Positions 43,366 to 50,906 of a DNA stretch of 64,000 nucleotides are shown one piece after another. The DNA is taken from contig NZ_CWGJ01000005.1 of the NCBI RefSeq assembly GCF_900000175.1, forward strand, positions 53,959 to 117,958. Reading direction: 5' to 3'. The translations under genes were made by a program, and so were the position numbers. Position 1 is the stretch's first letter. Each line of letters opens with the position of its first letter. Below the pieces are notes generated by a model. It was given only the letters and a program-made list of their open reading frames with translations. It ran no database searches and was not told where the DNA came from. The DNA is from Estrella lausannensis (lineage in GTDB: Bacteria > Chlamydiota > Chlamydiia > Chlamydiales > Criblamydiaceae).

Positions 43366-44577
43366 TTACCCTTCCTTATGGCCTTCTTTAGGCTCCTCTT
43401 TCGGGGCGTCCGATTTTCCCTGCGTTTGATCTGTCTCCGAAGTTTCCTTTTTTTCTTCCAAAGGCTTAGCTTCGACCGGTGTTCCGGGGCGCAGCGTCAT
43501 CCCGCCATCGACGATCACGACGTCTCCGCTCCTTAGCCCCTCATTGATGAACCAGTCCGTCCCATGCCATGTGCCGACAACAACCGGGCGCATGTCGGCT
43601 TTGCCTTCTTTATCGACGACAAAGACGTAGTGTCCCTTGGAGGATTGCTGGACAGCTCTTTGGGGTACCAAGATGGCTTGAGGCCGGATTGCTCCTTTAA
43701 GCCTGACTCGAACATACTGGTTGGGCCTCAGGATTGCTTCAGGGTTGTCCACAGAGACGCGGATTAGAAAGGTTCCCGTCTGCTGATTGTAGTTGGGGTC
43801 GGCGAAGGTGATCTTTCCTTTGTGCGGAAAGACAGACCCATCGACCAGCAAGATCTCCACTTCGTACTCATCTACTTTGGGGGCAATTAGCAGGCCCTTG
43901 CTGATCTGCTGCCTGAACGATTGGATTTCATTTTCGGAGACGCTGAAATTCGCCCACATCGGAGAGAGGGCTGCCACGGTGGTCAGTTTGCTGTTTTCGA
44001 CGTTGATGTAAGAGCCGTCCTGCTCGATGGCGGCGCTGCTGATCCCGTAGAGGGGGGAGGAGATGGTGCAATAGGATAAATTGAGAAGCGCGGTCTCAAG
44101 CTGTGCTTTGGCCTGTTCCACAGCCGCAGAAGAAGATTGGAATGTTCCCGTGGCGTCATCTAAATCTTTTTGCGAGAGAGCATTCATCTCGGTGAGAGGC
44201 TTGGTCCTGTTCAGGTTGAGTCGGGCGGTCTCCATGGAGGCTTTTTTCATGTTCAAAGCTGCTTCGGCGGCATCTACTTGTGCCTGAAATGGTTTCTTAT
44301 CCATCAGGAATAAAACCTGGCCTTCCTGGACGATTTCTCCCTCTGTATAGATTCTCTTTTCTAAAAAGCCGTTGACGCGGGCGTTGATGTTCACAAGCCT
44401 TGAGCTCTGCGTGATGGCGATATATTCGAGCTCAATCGGGACATCTTTTGCTTCCACCGTAACGGTGGATACGGCGACTTTTTTTTGAGCTGCCGGAGTA
44501 GGCGCTTTTTTGCCGCAGGAGGCGCATAAAAGCATCAGGGCAAAGCTTAAGAGGCGAAGTGAAAAAGTACATGTCAT
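43366..44577 (-). CDS. RND pump periplasmic membrane fusion lipoprotein (AcrA/MexA family)
   Basis: 403 residues. Signal with lipobox LLCASC (about residues 16-21), barrel-sandwich halves (VNINARVNGFLEKRIYTEGE ... NLSYCTISSPLYGISSAAIE), an alpha-hairpin between them, and a membrane-proximal beta domain (RPNQYVRVRLKGAIRPQAIL, VPQRAVQQSSKGHYVFVVD). The C-terminal 30 residues are Glu/Lys-rich (EEKKETSETDQTQ), unusual but compatible. It bridges the inner-membrane transporter and outer-membrane channel. First gene of the operon; its start ATG 44577 lacks a clear ribosome-binding site. The upstream region contains a GMC oxidoreductase remnant. Confidence 0.93.
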   Translation of the reverse strand: MTCTFSLRLLSFALMLLCASCGKKAPTPAAQKKVAVSTVTVEAKDVPIELEYIAITQSSRLVNINARVNGFLEKRIYTEGEIVQEGQVLFLMDKKPFQAQVDAAEAALNMKKASMETARLNLNRTKPLTEMNALSQKDLDDATGTFQSSSAAVEQAKAQLETALLNLSYCTISSPLYGISSAAIEQDGSYINVENSKLTTVAALSPMWANFSVSENEIQSFRQQISKGLLIAPKVDEYEVEILLVDGSVFPHKGKITFADPNYNQQTGTFLIRVSVDNPEAILRPNQYVRVRLKGAIRPQAILVPQRAVQQSSKGHYVFVVDKEGKADMRPVVVGTWHGTDWFINEGLRSGDVVIVDGGMTLRPGTPVEAKPLEEKKETSETDQTQGKSDAPKEEPKEGHKEG

Positions 44578-44668
44578 GGGCTAAAAACCAAATCTTGCGC
44601 TGTGTTCGATCGTTTTGATGTAATCCTTTAAAACACAAACAACAATTTAAAAAAATAGCTTACTTAAT

Positions 44669-44860
44669 TCATCCTTCGATGATGTGGTCGCCGACACTTA
44701 GAGCAGTGGCAAGGACGGCTAAGGAGAGCTTGAAAGGAAAGATGCTTGTACCGACGGCATAGAGGTGATCTACCTCGGGCGCTTTGCGGTTTGTGCCCGG
44801 CACGGATGATTGGGTAGGGTGCCGAACCGGCAAGTGCCGTCTTGGTGCGCCACCCTGGGC
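44669..44860 (-). pseudogene. GMC oxidoreductase C-terminal remnant
   Basis: On the minus strand one frame reads AHQDGTCRFGT, matching the conserved GMC-oxidoreductase segment HQ.GT.R.G. About 80 bp on, in another frame, APEVDHLYAVGTSIFPF then LSVGDHIIEG and a stop at 44669 match the C-terminal segment of the same family (NLYV.D.S.FP ... DHI). The two pieces are in the right order but need a frameshift to join, and the FAD-binding N-terminal part is absent. This is a decayed end of a choline-dehydrogenase/cholesterol-oxidase-like gene. It lies in a 626-bp gap (44578-45203) whose only other feature is a short family A repeat. Confidence 0.7.
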
Positions 44861-44948
44861 TAAGGGGATGTTGACCCGATAAATAGGAGCTTTGCTATTT
44901 TCCGGTCAGTTTTTGATGCGTTATCGAAAGTTTTGCACATGAAGTCCT

Positions 44949-44996
44949 TTACCGAAATTATTCCAAAATTGGGGATATGAGACAATTTTGGTATAC
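44949..44996. repeat. Family A short form, diverged
   Basis: TTACCGAAATTATTCCAAAA ... TTGGTATAC; right arm GAGACAATTTTGGTATA. It lies between the GMC remnant and the small acidic gene. Confidence 0.65.
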
Positions 44997-45203
44997 CTAC
45001 CCCGACTTCCCTCACACTTCCTCGTGGAATATCTGTGCAGTAAAGCCCTCTCGTGGAGAAATAGTTTGGCCTTGAATTGTTTAAAGCGATTTTAAATTTA
45101 GATATCTAATTGAGCGCTGACTACCACAATTGATTGACATGAAAAGGACGCAATGGCGACCTGGCAGCGAGATTTCGGAGAGAGGCGCCTAAAAGAAAGT
45201 ACG

Positions 45204-45461
45204 CTATTTTTCATCTTCATAGCGAACATCTTCACTGCTCAACCATCGGGTTAGGGTCTTATCCTCTTCATCTCCAGGAGACCAAACAATTCCCTCGCCG
45301 GGGGCAAATTTCCTTTCCGATCCTTCCTCAGGATTTGCCTTGGACAGGGTTTCTATAACTTGTTCCGGAGAAATAGCAGGTTTTTTTTCCGGTTCCTTTT
45401 CTTTTTTAACAGGGTCTATGTTGCTGCTCATAGGATCCATGTTGTTTTTTATAGGGTCCAT
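45204..45461 (-). CDS. Small acidic protein downstream of zeta-toxin-like gene
   Basis: 85 residues, rich in Glu, Lys and Pro, probably largely disordered. The N-terminus has three similar units (MDPIKNN, MDPMSSN, IDPVKKE). The C-terminus is acidic (WSPGDEEDKTLTRWLSSEDV). ATG 45461 has GAGGT 5-6 nt upstream and follows the kinase stop by 14 bp, so the two are co-transcribed. An antitoxin, chaperone or second secreted product is conceivable. Known epsilon antitoxins precede zeta and are helical bundles, so this is not a clear epsilon homologue. No family recognised. Confidence 0.65.
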   Translation of the reverse strand: MDPIKNNMDPMSSNIDPVKKEKEPEKKPAISPEQVIETLSKANPEEGSERKFAPGEGIVWSPGDEEDKTLTRWLSSEDVRYEDEK

Positions 45462-45475
45462 TGTTTACCTCGAGT

Positions 45476-47056
45476 TTAAAATCCTTTCTGGTCTAGATAT
45501 TGCTGTCCCTCGGTAAGAGATCCGTGCTCATACTTGCAGGCCTGTTGTGGAGGGGGATTTCTGTTATCGAATAGAACGGCTGTATCTGCAAGTTTGGCAA
45601 TTTTTTGGAAGTTTGCTTTGGCATTACCATGAATGCTCTCTATTACATGATCAGGAATTGATCGTCCTACTCTTTCAGCTCTGTCTTTGGCGCGTTGCTT
45701 TGCTTGATCTACATCAATGTCCACATAATACAACTGCACATCATATCCATCCTCTTTCAATTTTGCGATCATCTTCTGGTAGAGAGAAAAATTTTGGCCT
45801 GTGCCGTCATAGATTAAGTTGCGCCTTGACGCGATGACCTCGTTGCGAAGGCTTGAAGTGATATCGTTTGCTTCATCCCTTGTAATTAAGCAAGCGTCTT
45901 TAGCTGTGATAATTTTACCGTCTTTGTCGGTTCCAAGGTTTATCGCTTTTTTATATTCCGGAATTCTCTCCATTACGTTATCCATTCCCACTTCAACAAA
46001 CTGGTCGGACCCTTTCGTGAGTTGGCTTATCGCCATGCTTTTTCCGGCACCCGGCGGCCCCATCATAATTAATGCAACGGGCTTTTGATCTGCAGGTACA
46101 GGCTTTGACTGACCAATAATTTGAGCTTTTATGTCTTGGTGAACAACTCTTCGCTCACTTTTGTAACTGCCGGTAGGTGTTTTGTTGGCAGTCGCTGTGT
46201 TGGAAGGAATGGAAGGATCTACAGAGCTGGCTTTCTCTACCCAGAAACGGGGAGGAACCTTAGGAGGCGTTGGAGTGGAAGCGACAGGATCTGATTGTTT
46301 TGTAGTTACTGTCGCAGCTGTTTGTGTTCCCTGTCCGACCGGCTCTGGAGTCTCTGTTTTTTTCGTAAAAGCGCTTGAAACCTGCGGCCGCTCTTGAATG
46401 AGCAATTTAGCCAGATCTGTAGGCTGCCCCTTAGTCTCGAAAAATCCTCCGGTGGGGTTTATGTGGATGTCTTGTAGAAATTGGAGGACAGCTTCATCGC
46501 CGATGGACTTATCGCTGAAAAGCTTTCCGAGCAGCTCTGAGCTTTTGGTGAAAGCACCCTTCTGACCAGATAGGGAAGCTTCCTTATTTTGCTCCCAATC
46601 CTGTTTGAAATGGACGATCTTTTCGTTTTGTGAAAGAGTTTTGGGCTCTCCCTTTTCCGATACCACTGCCTCCTGTTTCGATACTGCTGCTTGTGGAGTG
46701 ACTGTCGGGTTTTGCGGCGGGTTCATGTGCTGTCGGATTAGGGATGAATTATCGCTAATGAACTTGGCCAGAGAATTTGTATCGATGTAGCTTGTGAATA
46801 GCTTTCTAGCGATCCCTTTTACTAAAGACCGAATTGGATTTTTATGATAATTTTCCGGCGTTGAGATTTTTTGTGCAATTTTACCATCCAGCATAATCGG
46901 TTGATGGTCATCTTTCACTAAATGTTCCAAAGCGGATTTCACAGCTTTTCGCTCCGCTTGGCTCAGCTGCTTCAAGCCCTTAACTTCCCCTTGTGTAACC
47001 TGTGAAACCATTTGGTTTATTGCATTAAGGCTCTCTGAAGGAATCGGTGAGGTCAT
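45476..47056 (-). CDS. Zeta-toxin-like P-loop kinase with long N-terminal region
   Basis: 526 residues from ATG 47056, which has AAGGAGG 5 nt upstream (ATG 47077 would be upstream of that site). The N-terminal 300 residues are helical then proline/threonine-rich and unlike the rest (for example STPTPPKVPPRFWVEK), typical of a secreted protein leader and linker. The C-terminal 230 residues form a zeta-toxin/AAA_33 kinase: Walker A MGPPGAGKS near 333-340, GMDNVMERIPEYKKAI, DEANDITSSLRNEV, NLIYDGTGQN and the lid RAKDRAERVGRSIPDHV. Zeta toxins phosphorylate UDP-N-acetyl sugars. In a chlamydia the enzyme could act in the host cytosol; that is inference. A 85-residue acidic protein follows. Confidence 0.82.
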   Translation of the reverse strand: MTSPIPSESLNAINQMVSQVTQGEVKGLKQLSQAERKAVKSALEHLVKDDHQPIMLDGKIAQKISTPENYHKNPIRSLVKGIARKLFTSYIDTNSLAKFISDNSSLIRQHMNPPQNPTVTPQAAVSKQEAVVSEKGEPKTLSQNEKIVHFKQDWEQNKEASLSGQKGAFTKSSELLGKLFSDKSIGDEAVLQFLQDIHINPTGGFFETKGQPTDLAKLLIQERPQVSSAFTKKTETPEPVGQGTQTAATVTTKQSDPVASTPTPPKVPPRFWVEKASSVDPSIPSNTATANKTPTGSYKSERRVVHQDIKAQIIGQSKPVPADQKPVALIMMGPPGAGKSMAISQLTKGSDQFVEVGMDNVMERIPEYKKAINLGTDKDGKIITAKDACLITRDEANDITSSLRNEVIASRRNLIYDGTGQNFSLYQKMIAKLKEDGYDVQLYYVDIDVDQAKQRAKDRAERVGRSIPDHVIESIHGNAKANFQKIAKLADTAVLFDNRNPPPQQACKYEHGSLTEGQQYLDQKGF

Positions 47057-47685
47057 AGATCCTCCTTGATCTATCAATCCAGCAATCTAATTTTTTTAAT
47101 TTCCAGAAAATTGATTTGTTGTTTTATTTAATTATAAAAAAAAATTTTTTATTTATCATCATTTACAATCTTTGCTAGATCTTGATTAAGATGTCTTTTA
47201 CAGAATTGGGCGTGCAAAAATTCCAGTGGTCGGGGTGGGGAAAGTTTGGAGAATAAAGAAAGGGCCTTGAAATTGGGTTATTGGAAAAAATGGGGTGAGA
47301 TTGAAAGAATGCAAGTCGCTTAATATTAGATTTATGATGTGAGTCGTAATCTTTCAAACGTGAGACTTTCCCAGAGAGCCCCCACGCCCACTTTGAGGTG
47401 ATTTTAGTTTAATAAAAAGCGCCCGAGATGTCAGTTTCTGAACAATAACTCAAAAGCCGAAGCAGTTAACAATCTCTTATTAATCGGGATACCATCATCT
47501 ATAGGGAGGCGATAGAGAGCGGCCCCCTAGAGTTTAGTGCCTCTCCCACATAGTAGTGGGTTTGCGGCTGGAAGGGTCCGTCCTCTCCGTCAAACCAGAT
47601 ATCGGTAGAAATATCGCGGTTTTTGACGAAAACTTCTTCGGTGCTGCGTTTCCGATGACGATCGTGCCACAGATTATGACGCCTT
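47057..47685. other. Intergenic region with decayed repeat
   Basis: 629 bp without a convincing gene. The first 110 bp are AT-rich and should hold the promoter of the zeta-like gene. A decayed family A long form lies at 47291-47400. From 47500 to 47685 the frame opposite to the ndh end stays open without family resemblance; I do not call it. Confidence 0.45.
47291..47400. repeat. Family A long form, strongly decayed
   Basis: The internal palindrome is recognisable (GATTGAAAGAATGCAAGTCG, TTAATATTAGATTTATGATG, GAGTCGTAATCTTTCAAACG). The ACCGAAAG ends are lost. Confidence 0.65.
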
Positions 47686-48915
47686 CTAAATTTTGTCAGC
47701 GATTTGAAACGGCCTGGAGCCTTTGACGTAGTCCCACCCCCATTCGAGGATGGCTTCGGCACGCTGTCGATAGCTGGGAAGCAAGGCAGCGTGGACTCCC
47801 AGCCAGGCGGCAAAGGCAATGGGCCCCTCCAGCTGATGGCGTTTTTTGCCAACCTCTGCGACGGCGGCATATTTGCCGATCATCGCCATGATCCCTTTGT
47901 CGTGATAAAAAAACCGCATTCTTTCCTTGCCGCGGCAATCGGCCAGGATATTCTCCCCGGCCACCTTGCCGGACTGGACTGCGACAGAGGCGAGGGATGG
48001 CAGCTCCTCTCCGTCTTCACCCCTGATGAGGGCAGCGTCTCCTAAGACATAGATATCGCGGTTTGAGGGCCAGGAAAGGTCGGCGCTCACCTCAATTTTC
48101 AATCTCTTGGGGCCGGTAAGAGAAAAGGTGTTCGGCTGCAGGCCCCCGGCCCAGATGACGAGGCGAGAGGGGATAAATGTTTGATCTTCCAAAAGGACGC
48201 CATCTTTGGTGACTTCCAAAACGCGCTTTTGCATATCCAGGACAACACCCATCTCGGAGAGCTTCTCTTGTGCATAGCGCTGGGATTCTTCGGAGAAGGC
48301 TTTAAGGGGGGATTTTCCGTGGTCTACAAGATAGATTCTGGAGATTTGAGAGGGGAGGTCTTTGAACTCAGCTTTGAATTCATTGAAGAGAGAAGCGATC
48401 GCTCCCGCAGTCTCGCACCCTGTCGGCCCCGCTCCGACGATAACGCAGTCGGTGGTTTTGTCTTTCCCCGGGCTTTTATCGGCTTCTTCGAAGGTCTCAA
48501 TGATCTTAGCCCGCAGCCTCTCCGCGTCATCGAGTGTATAAAGAGGGAGAGCGTACTCATCGGCTCCTTTGACGCTTAAGAAGTTGACGGATGCTCCGGT
48601 GGCCAAAACCAAGGTGTCGGCTTGGTAGGTATTTCCTTCTTTTGTGTGCACTGTCTTGGTCTCTGCGTCGATGGAGGTCACCTCTTCCATTTTGAAGTGA
48701 ATGTTTTCCGCTTTTTCAAAAAAGGTGCGGAAGGGGGTTGCGACATCATCCGGCGTCAGCGCTGCCGTGGCTACCTGATAGAGCAGAGGTTTGAACTGGT
48801 GGTAGTTGTTTTTATCGAGAAGCGTCACCTCCACATCCTTGGAAGAAGAGAGCGTTTTGGCAACTTCCAGGCCTGCAAAACCCCCGCCGACAATCAGAAC
48901 CTTTCTCTCGCTCAT
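47686..48915 (-). CDS. ndh: Type II NADH:quinone dehydrogenase
   Basis: 409-residue peripheral-membrane flavoprotein that oxidises NADH and reduces quinone without pumping ions. FAD motif VLIVGGGFAGLEVAKTL at the N-terminus, LYQVATAALTPDDVATPF, NAD motif CVIVGAGPTGCETAGAIA near 160, AGGLQPN, FAD motif 2 YVLGDAALI, and AVQSGKVAGENI. The C-terminal amphipathic region is the likely membrane anchor. Its ATG at 48915 overlaps the debranching-enzyme stop by 4 bp (ATGA), so it is translationally coupled to a sugar-degrading operon. That context suggests it reoxidises NADH made by the SDR. Alternative: a related sulphide:quinone reductase, less likely from motif spacing. Confidence 0.92.
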   Translation of the reverse strand: MSERKVLIVGGGFAGLEVAKTLSSSKDVEVTLLDKNNYHQFKPLLYQVATAALTPDDVATPFRTFFEKAENIHFKMEEVTSIDAETKTVHTKEGNTYQADTLVLATGASVNFLSVKGADEYALPLYTLDDAERLRAKIIETFEEADKSPGKDKTTDCVIVGAGPTGCETAGAIASLFNEFKAEFKDLPSQISRIYLVDHGKSPLKAFSEESQRYAQEKLSEMGVVLDMQKRVLEVTKDGVLLEDQTFIPSRLVIWAGGLQPNTFSLTGPKRLKIEVSADLSWPSNRDIYVLGDAALIRGEDGEELPSLASVAVQSGKVAGENILADCRGKERMRFFYHDKGIMAMIGKYAAVAEVGKKRHQLEGPIAFAAWLGVHAALLPSYRQRAEAILEWGWDYVKGSRPFQIADKI

Positions 48916-50906
48916 GATTTGTTACTTCCTTTTTCTTTGAGTGTATCCCAGGCCTCGATCAGGGAGGCGACAGACCATGCCTGAAAGGGAGCGCCTCTTG
49001 AGGGCATGGGTGCGTCGCCGTCAAAAATTTCGCTGACAGATCCAAGGCCGGCATCGCTTAAGTGGTGAAGGAAGGGAAGCAGCAGGCTTTTAGCCTTGTC
49101 TTCATTTTGATAAACGCGATAGTGAGCAAGCGTAAGAGGTCCTGTCAGGAACCCCCAGGCAGTGCCCTGATGATAGGCGGTATCGCGCTCCAGTGGATCT
49201 CCACCATAGTGTCCGCGGTATCTCGGATCGTCTTGAGCAAGAGAGCGTAAGCCAAAGGTGGTGAGCAGCTTTTTGCAAAGCGCCTCCACAACAAGGCGCT
49301 GCCTGGCAGGCGGAAGGGGGCTTTCCCTAAGGGATACAGCAAATACCTGGTTGGGCCGAATGCTTATATCGCTGCCTTGCGGGCCATCGATCACATCATA
49401 GCAATAGCCCTTCTCCTCCGACCAAAATTTCGAAAAGCCGCTGCGCGCCTTATCTGCGGCTGCATCGTAGGAGATGCTTGCTACCCCCATCAGCTTGGCG
49501 AACAAAGAGGCGCTCTTCAGTGCGTTGTACCAAAGGGCATTGACCTCAATGGCTTTGCCGGTGCGCGGCGTAATCACTTGAGAGCCTACCTTGGCGTCCA
49601 TCCATGTGAGTTGAACTCCCTCTTCTCCGGAAAAGAGCAGGCCATCTTGCCCATCCACCCCGATCGAGTAGAGCGTTCCTCTTAGATAAGAGGCAATAAT
49701 TTCCTGGACCGTGGGGAAAAACTCCTGCAGAAAGGAGATGTCTTTGGTTTCGTCATAGGCAGCATGCAGGGTATGGATGAACCACAAGGAGGCGTCGACG
49801 GAGTTATACTGCTTCGAGCCCTCCTCATTGAAAAAATTCGGGATCATTCCCCGGTCTACATGGGCGGCAAACGTCCGGAGCACTCCTCGCGCGTCTTCGA
49901 AGCGTTTTGTCTTGAGAAGAAGCCCGGGAACACTGAAGAGGGCGTCTCTTCCCCAGTCGCTAAACCACGGATATCCCGCGATAATGCTCTTGCCGGAATC
50001 GGCACCCTTTCTTTCGACGATGAACTGATCGGCTGCTTTTTTTAAGTGGCGGATCCAGGGAGGGTCTTCAAGGCAGTCGGGGCAGATGGCTCTTTCATAG
50101 CTACGCCGCCTCTCAAGCGCGGACTCACCGTCTAAATCCACATCGCTTTCGGCGCTCAAGACCACCGTGGCAGCTTCTCCTTCCCTAAGTGAGAGCTCGA
50201 ATTTACCGGCGAGCAGATGGTCTTCGTGTGCGTCCAGCCCCCTCTGGCTCTCCAGGCTCAAAAGGAAGTTGCCGTACCACACGTTCTCGATAGAGCAAAC
50301 TCCTTTCGGGCAGCGGATGTGGAAGGGTCTTGCGCCTTTGAAGGCGAGGACTTGAAATCCTTGCGTGGTCGGATCGATCTGCATCTTCCAGTTGTCGGCG
50401 TGGGTCAGGGTGTGGTAGCCGCGGTAGTTGACCAGTGATTTGATTTTCATCAAAACTTGCGATGAGGCCCTTTTGATTTGATAGCGCACATAGGTTGTGT
50501 TGCGTCCCGGCTCCATCCAGATTTTTTTTTCGATCAGCGCGTCGCCGACAGCGAAGATCCATGTGGGGATGAGGCCATCTAAAAAAAAGCTTTCTATATG
50601 GATGAATCCGCGTGGAGAGATCTCCTGGCTGCCCCAGCGGTTCGAGGAGAGAGGGTAATCGCTTCCCTCGTAGGAAACCTCCTCTTCTAATTTGGATGCG
50701 AGTAAGGTCCGCTCGTGCGGGGGATTCAGAGCGGCGATCAAGAGGCCATGATAGCGGCGCCTCAATATGCCGCTGACAGTTCCCGAGGCGAATCCTCCAA
50801 TACCGTTCGTGACAAGCCACTCGCGGGTTTCTGAGGCAGGCAGGTTTCCCGTGATGTCTCTTCCGAATGAAACGACAGGTTCTTGATGAGTTTGTTTGCC
50901 GCTCAA
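48912..50906 (-). CDS. Amylo-alpha-1,6-glucosidase/debranching enzyme (GH133-like)
   Basis: 664 residues with an N-terminal beta-sandwich (EWLVTNGIGGFASGTVSG, RRRYHGLLIAAL) and a C-terminal (alpha/alpha)6 barrel. Barrel marks: IAGYPWFSDWGRDALFSVPG, SVDASLWFIHTLHA, GVQLTWMDAKVG, EVNALWYNALKSA and YHQGTAWGFLTGP, the pattern of archaeal/bacterial-type glycogen debranching enzymes. It removes alpha-1,6-linked glucose from glycogen or related alpha-glucans. An ATG at 50990 would overlap the previous gene by 88 bp; I prefer TTG 50906, overlapping the upstream TGA by 4 bp (TTGA), with AAGGA 9 nt upstream. Its own stop overlaps the ndh start. Chlamydiae store glycogen, but they usually use a GlgX-type debrancher, so this one is unusual. 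Confidence 0.88.
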   Translation of the reverse strand: MSGKQTHQEPVVSFGRDITGNLPASETREWLVTNGIGGFASGTVSGILRRRYHGLLIAALNPPHERTLLASKLEEEVSYEGSDYPLSSNRWGSQEISPRGFIHIESFFLDGLIPTWIFAVGDALIEKKIWMEPGRNTTYVRYQIKRASSQVLMKIKSLVNYRGYHTLTHADNWKMQIDPTTQGFQVLAFKGARPFHIRCPKGVCSIENVWYGNFLLSLESQRGLDAHEDHLLAGKFELSLREGEAATVVLSAESDVDLDGESALERRRSYERAICPDCLEDPPWIRHLKKAADQFIVERKGADSGKSIIAGYPWFSDWGRDALFSVPGLLLKTKRFEDARGVLRTFAAHVDRGMIPNFFNEEGSKQYNSVDASLWFIHTLHAAYDETKDISFLQEFFPTVQEIIASYLRGTLYSIGVDGQDGLLFSGEEGVQLTWMDAKVGSQVITPRTGKAIEVNALWYNALKSASLFAKLMGVASISYDAAADKARSGFSKFWSEEKGYCYDVIDGPQGSDISIRPNQVFAVSLRESPLPPARQRLVVEALCKKLLTTFGLRSLAQDDPRYRGHYGGDPLERDTAYHQGTAWGFLTGPLTLAHYRVYQNEDKAKSLLLPFLHHLSDAGLGSVSEIFDGDAPMPSRGAPFQAWSVASLIEAWDTLKEKGSNKS

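Noticed and set aside
47499..47870. 123-codon minus-strand ORF at the end of ndh
   Set aside because: Half overlaps ndh in another frame and the rest has no family resemblance or start signal.
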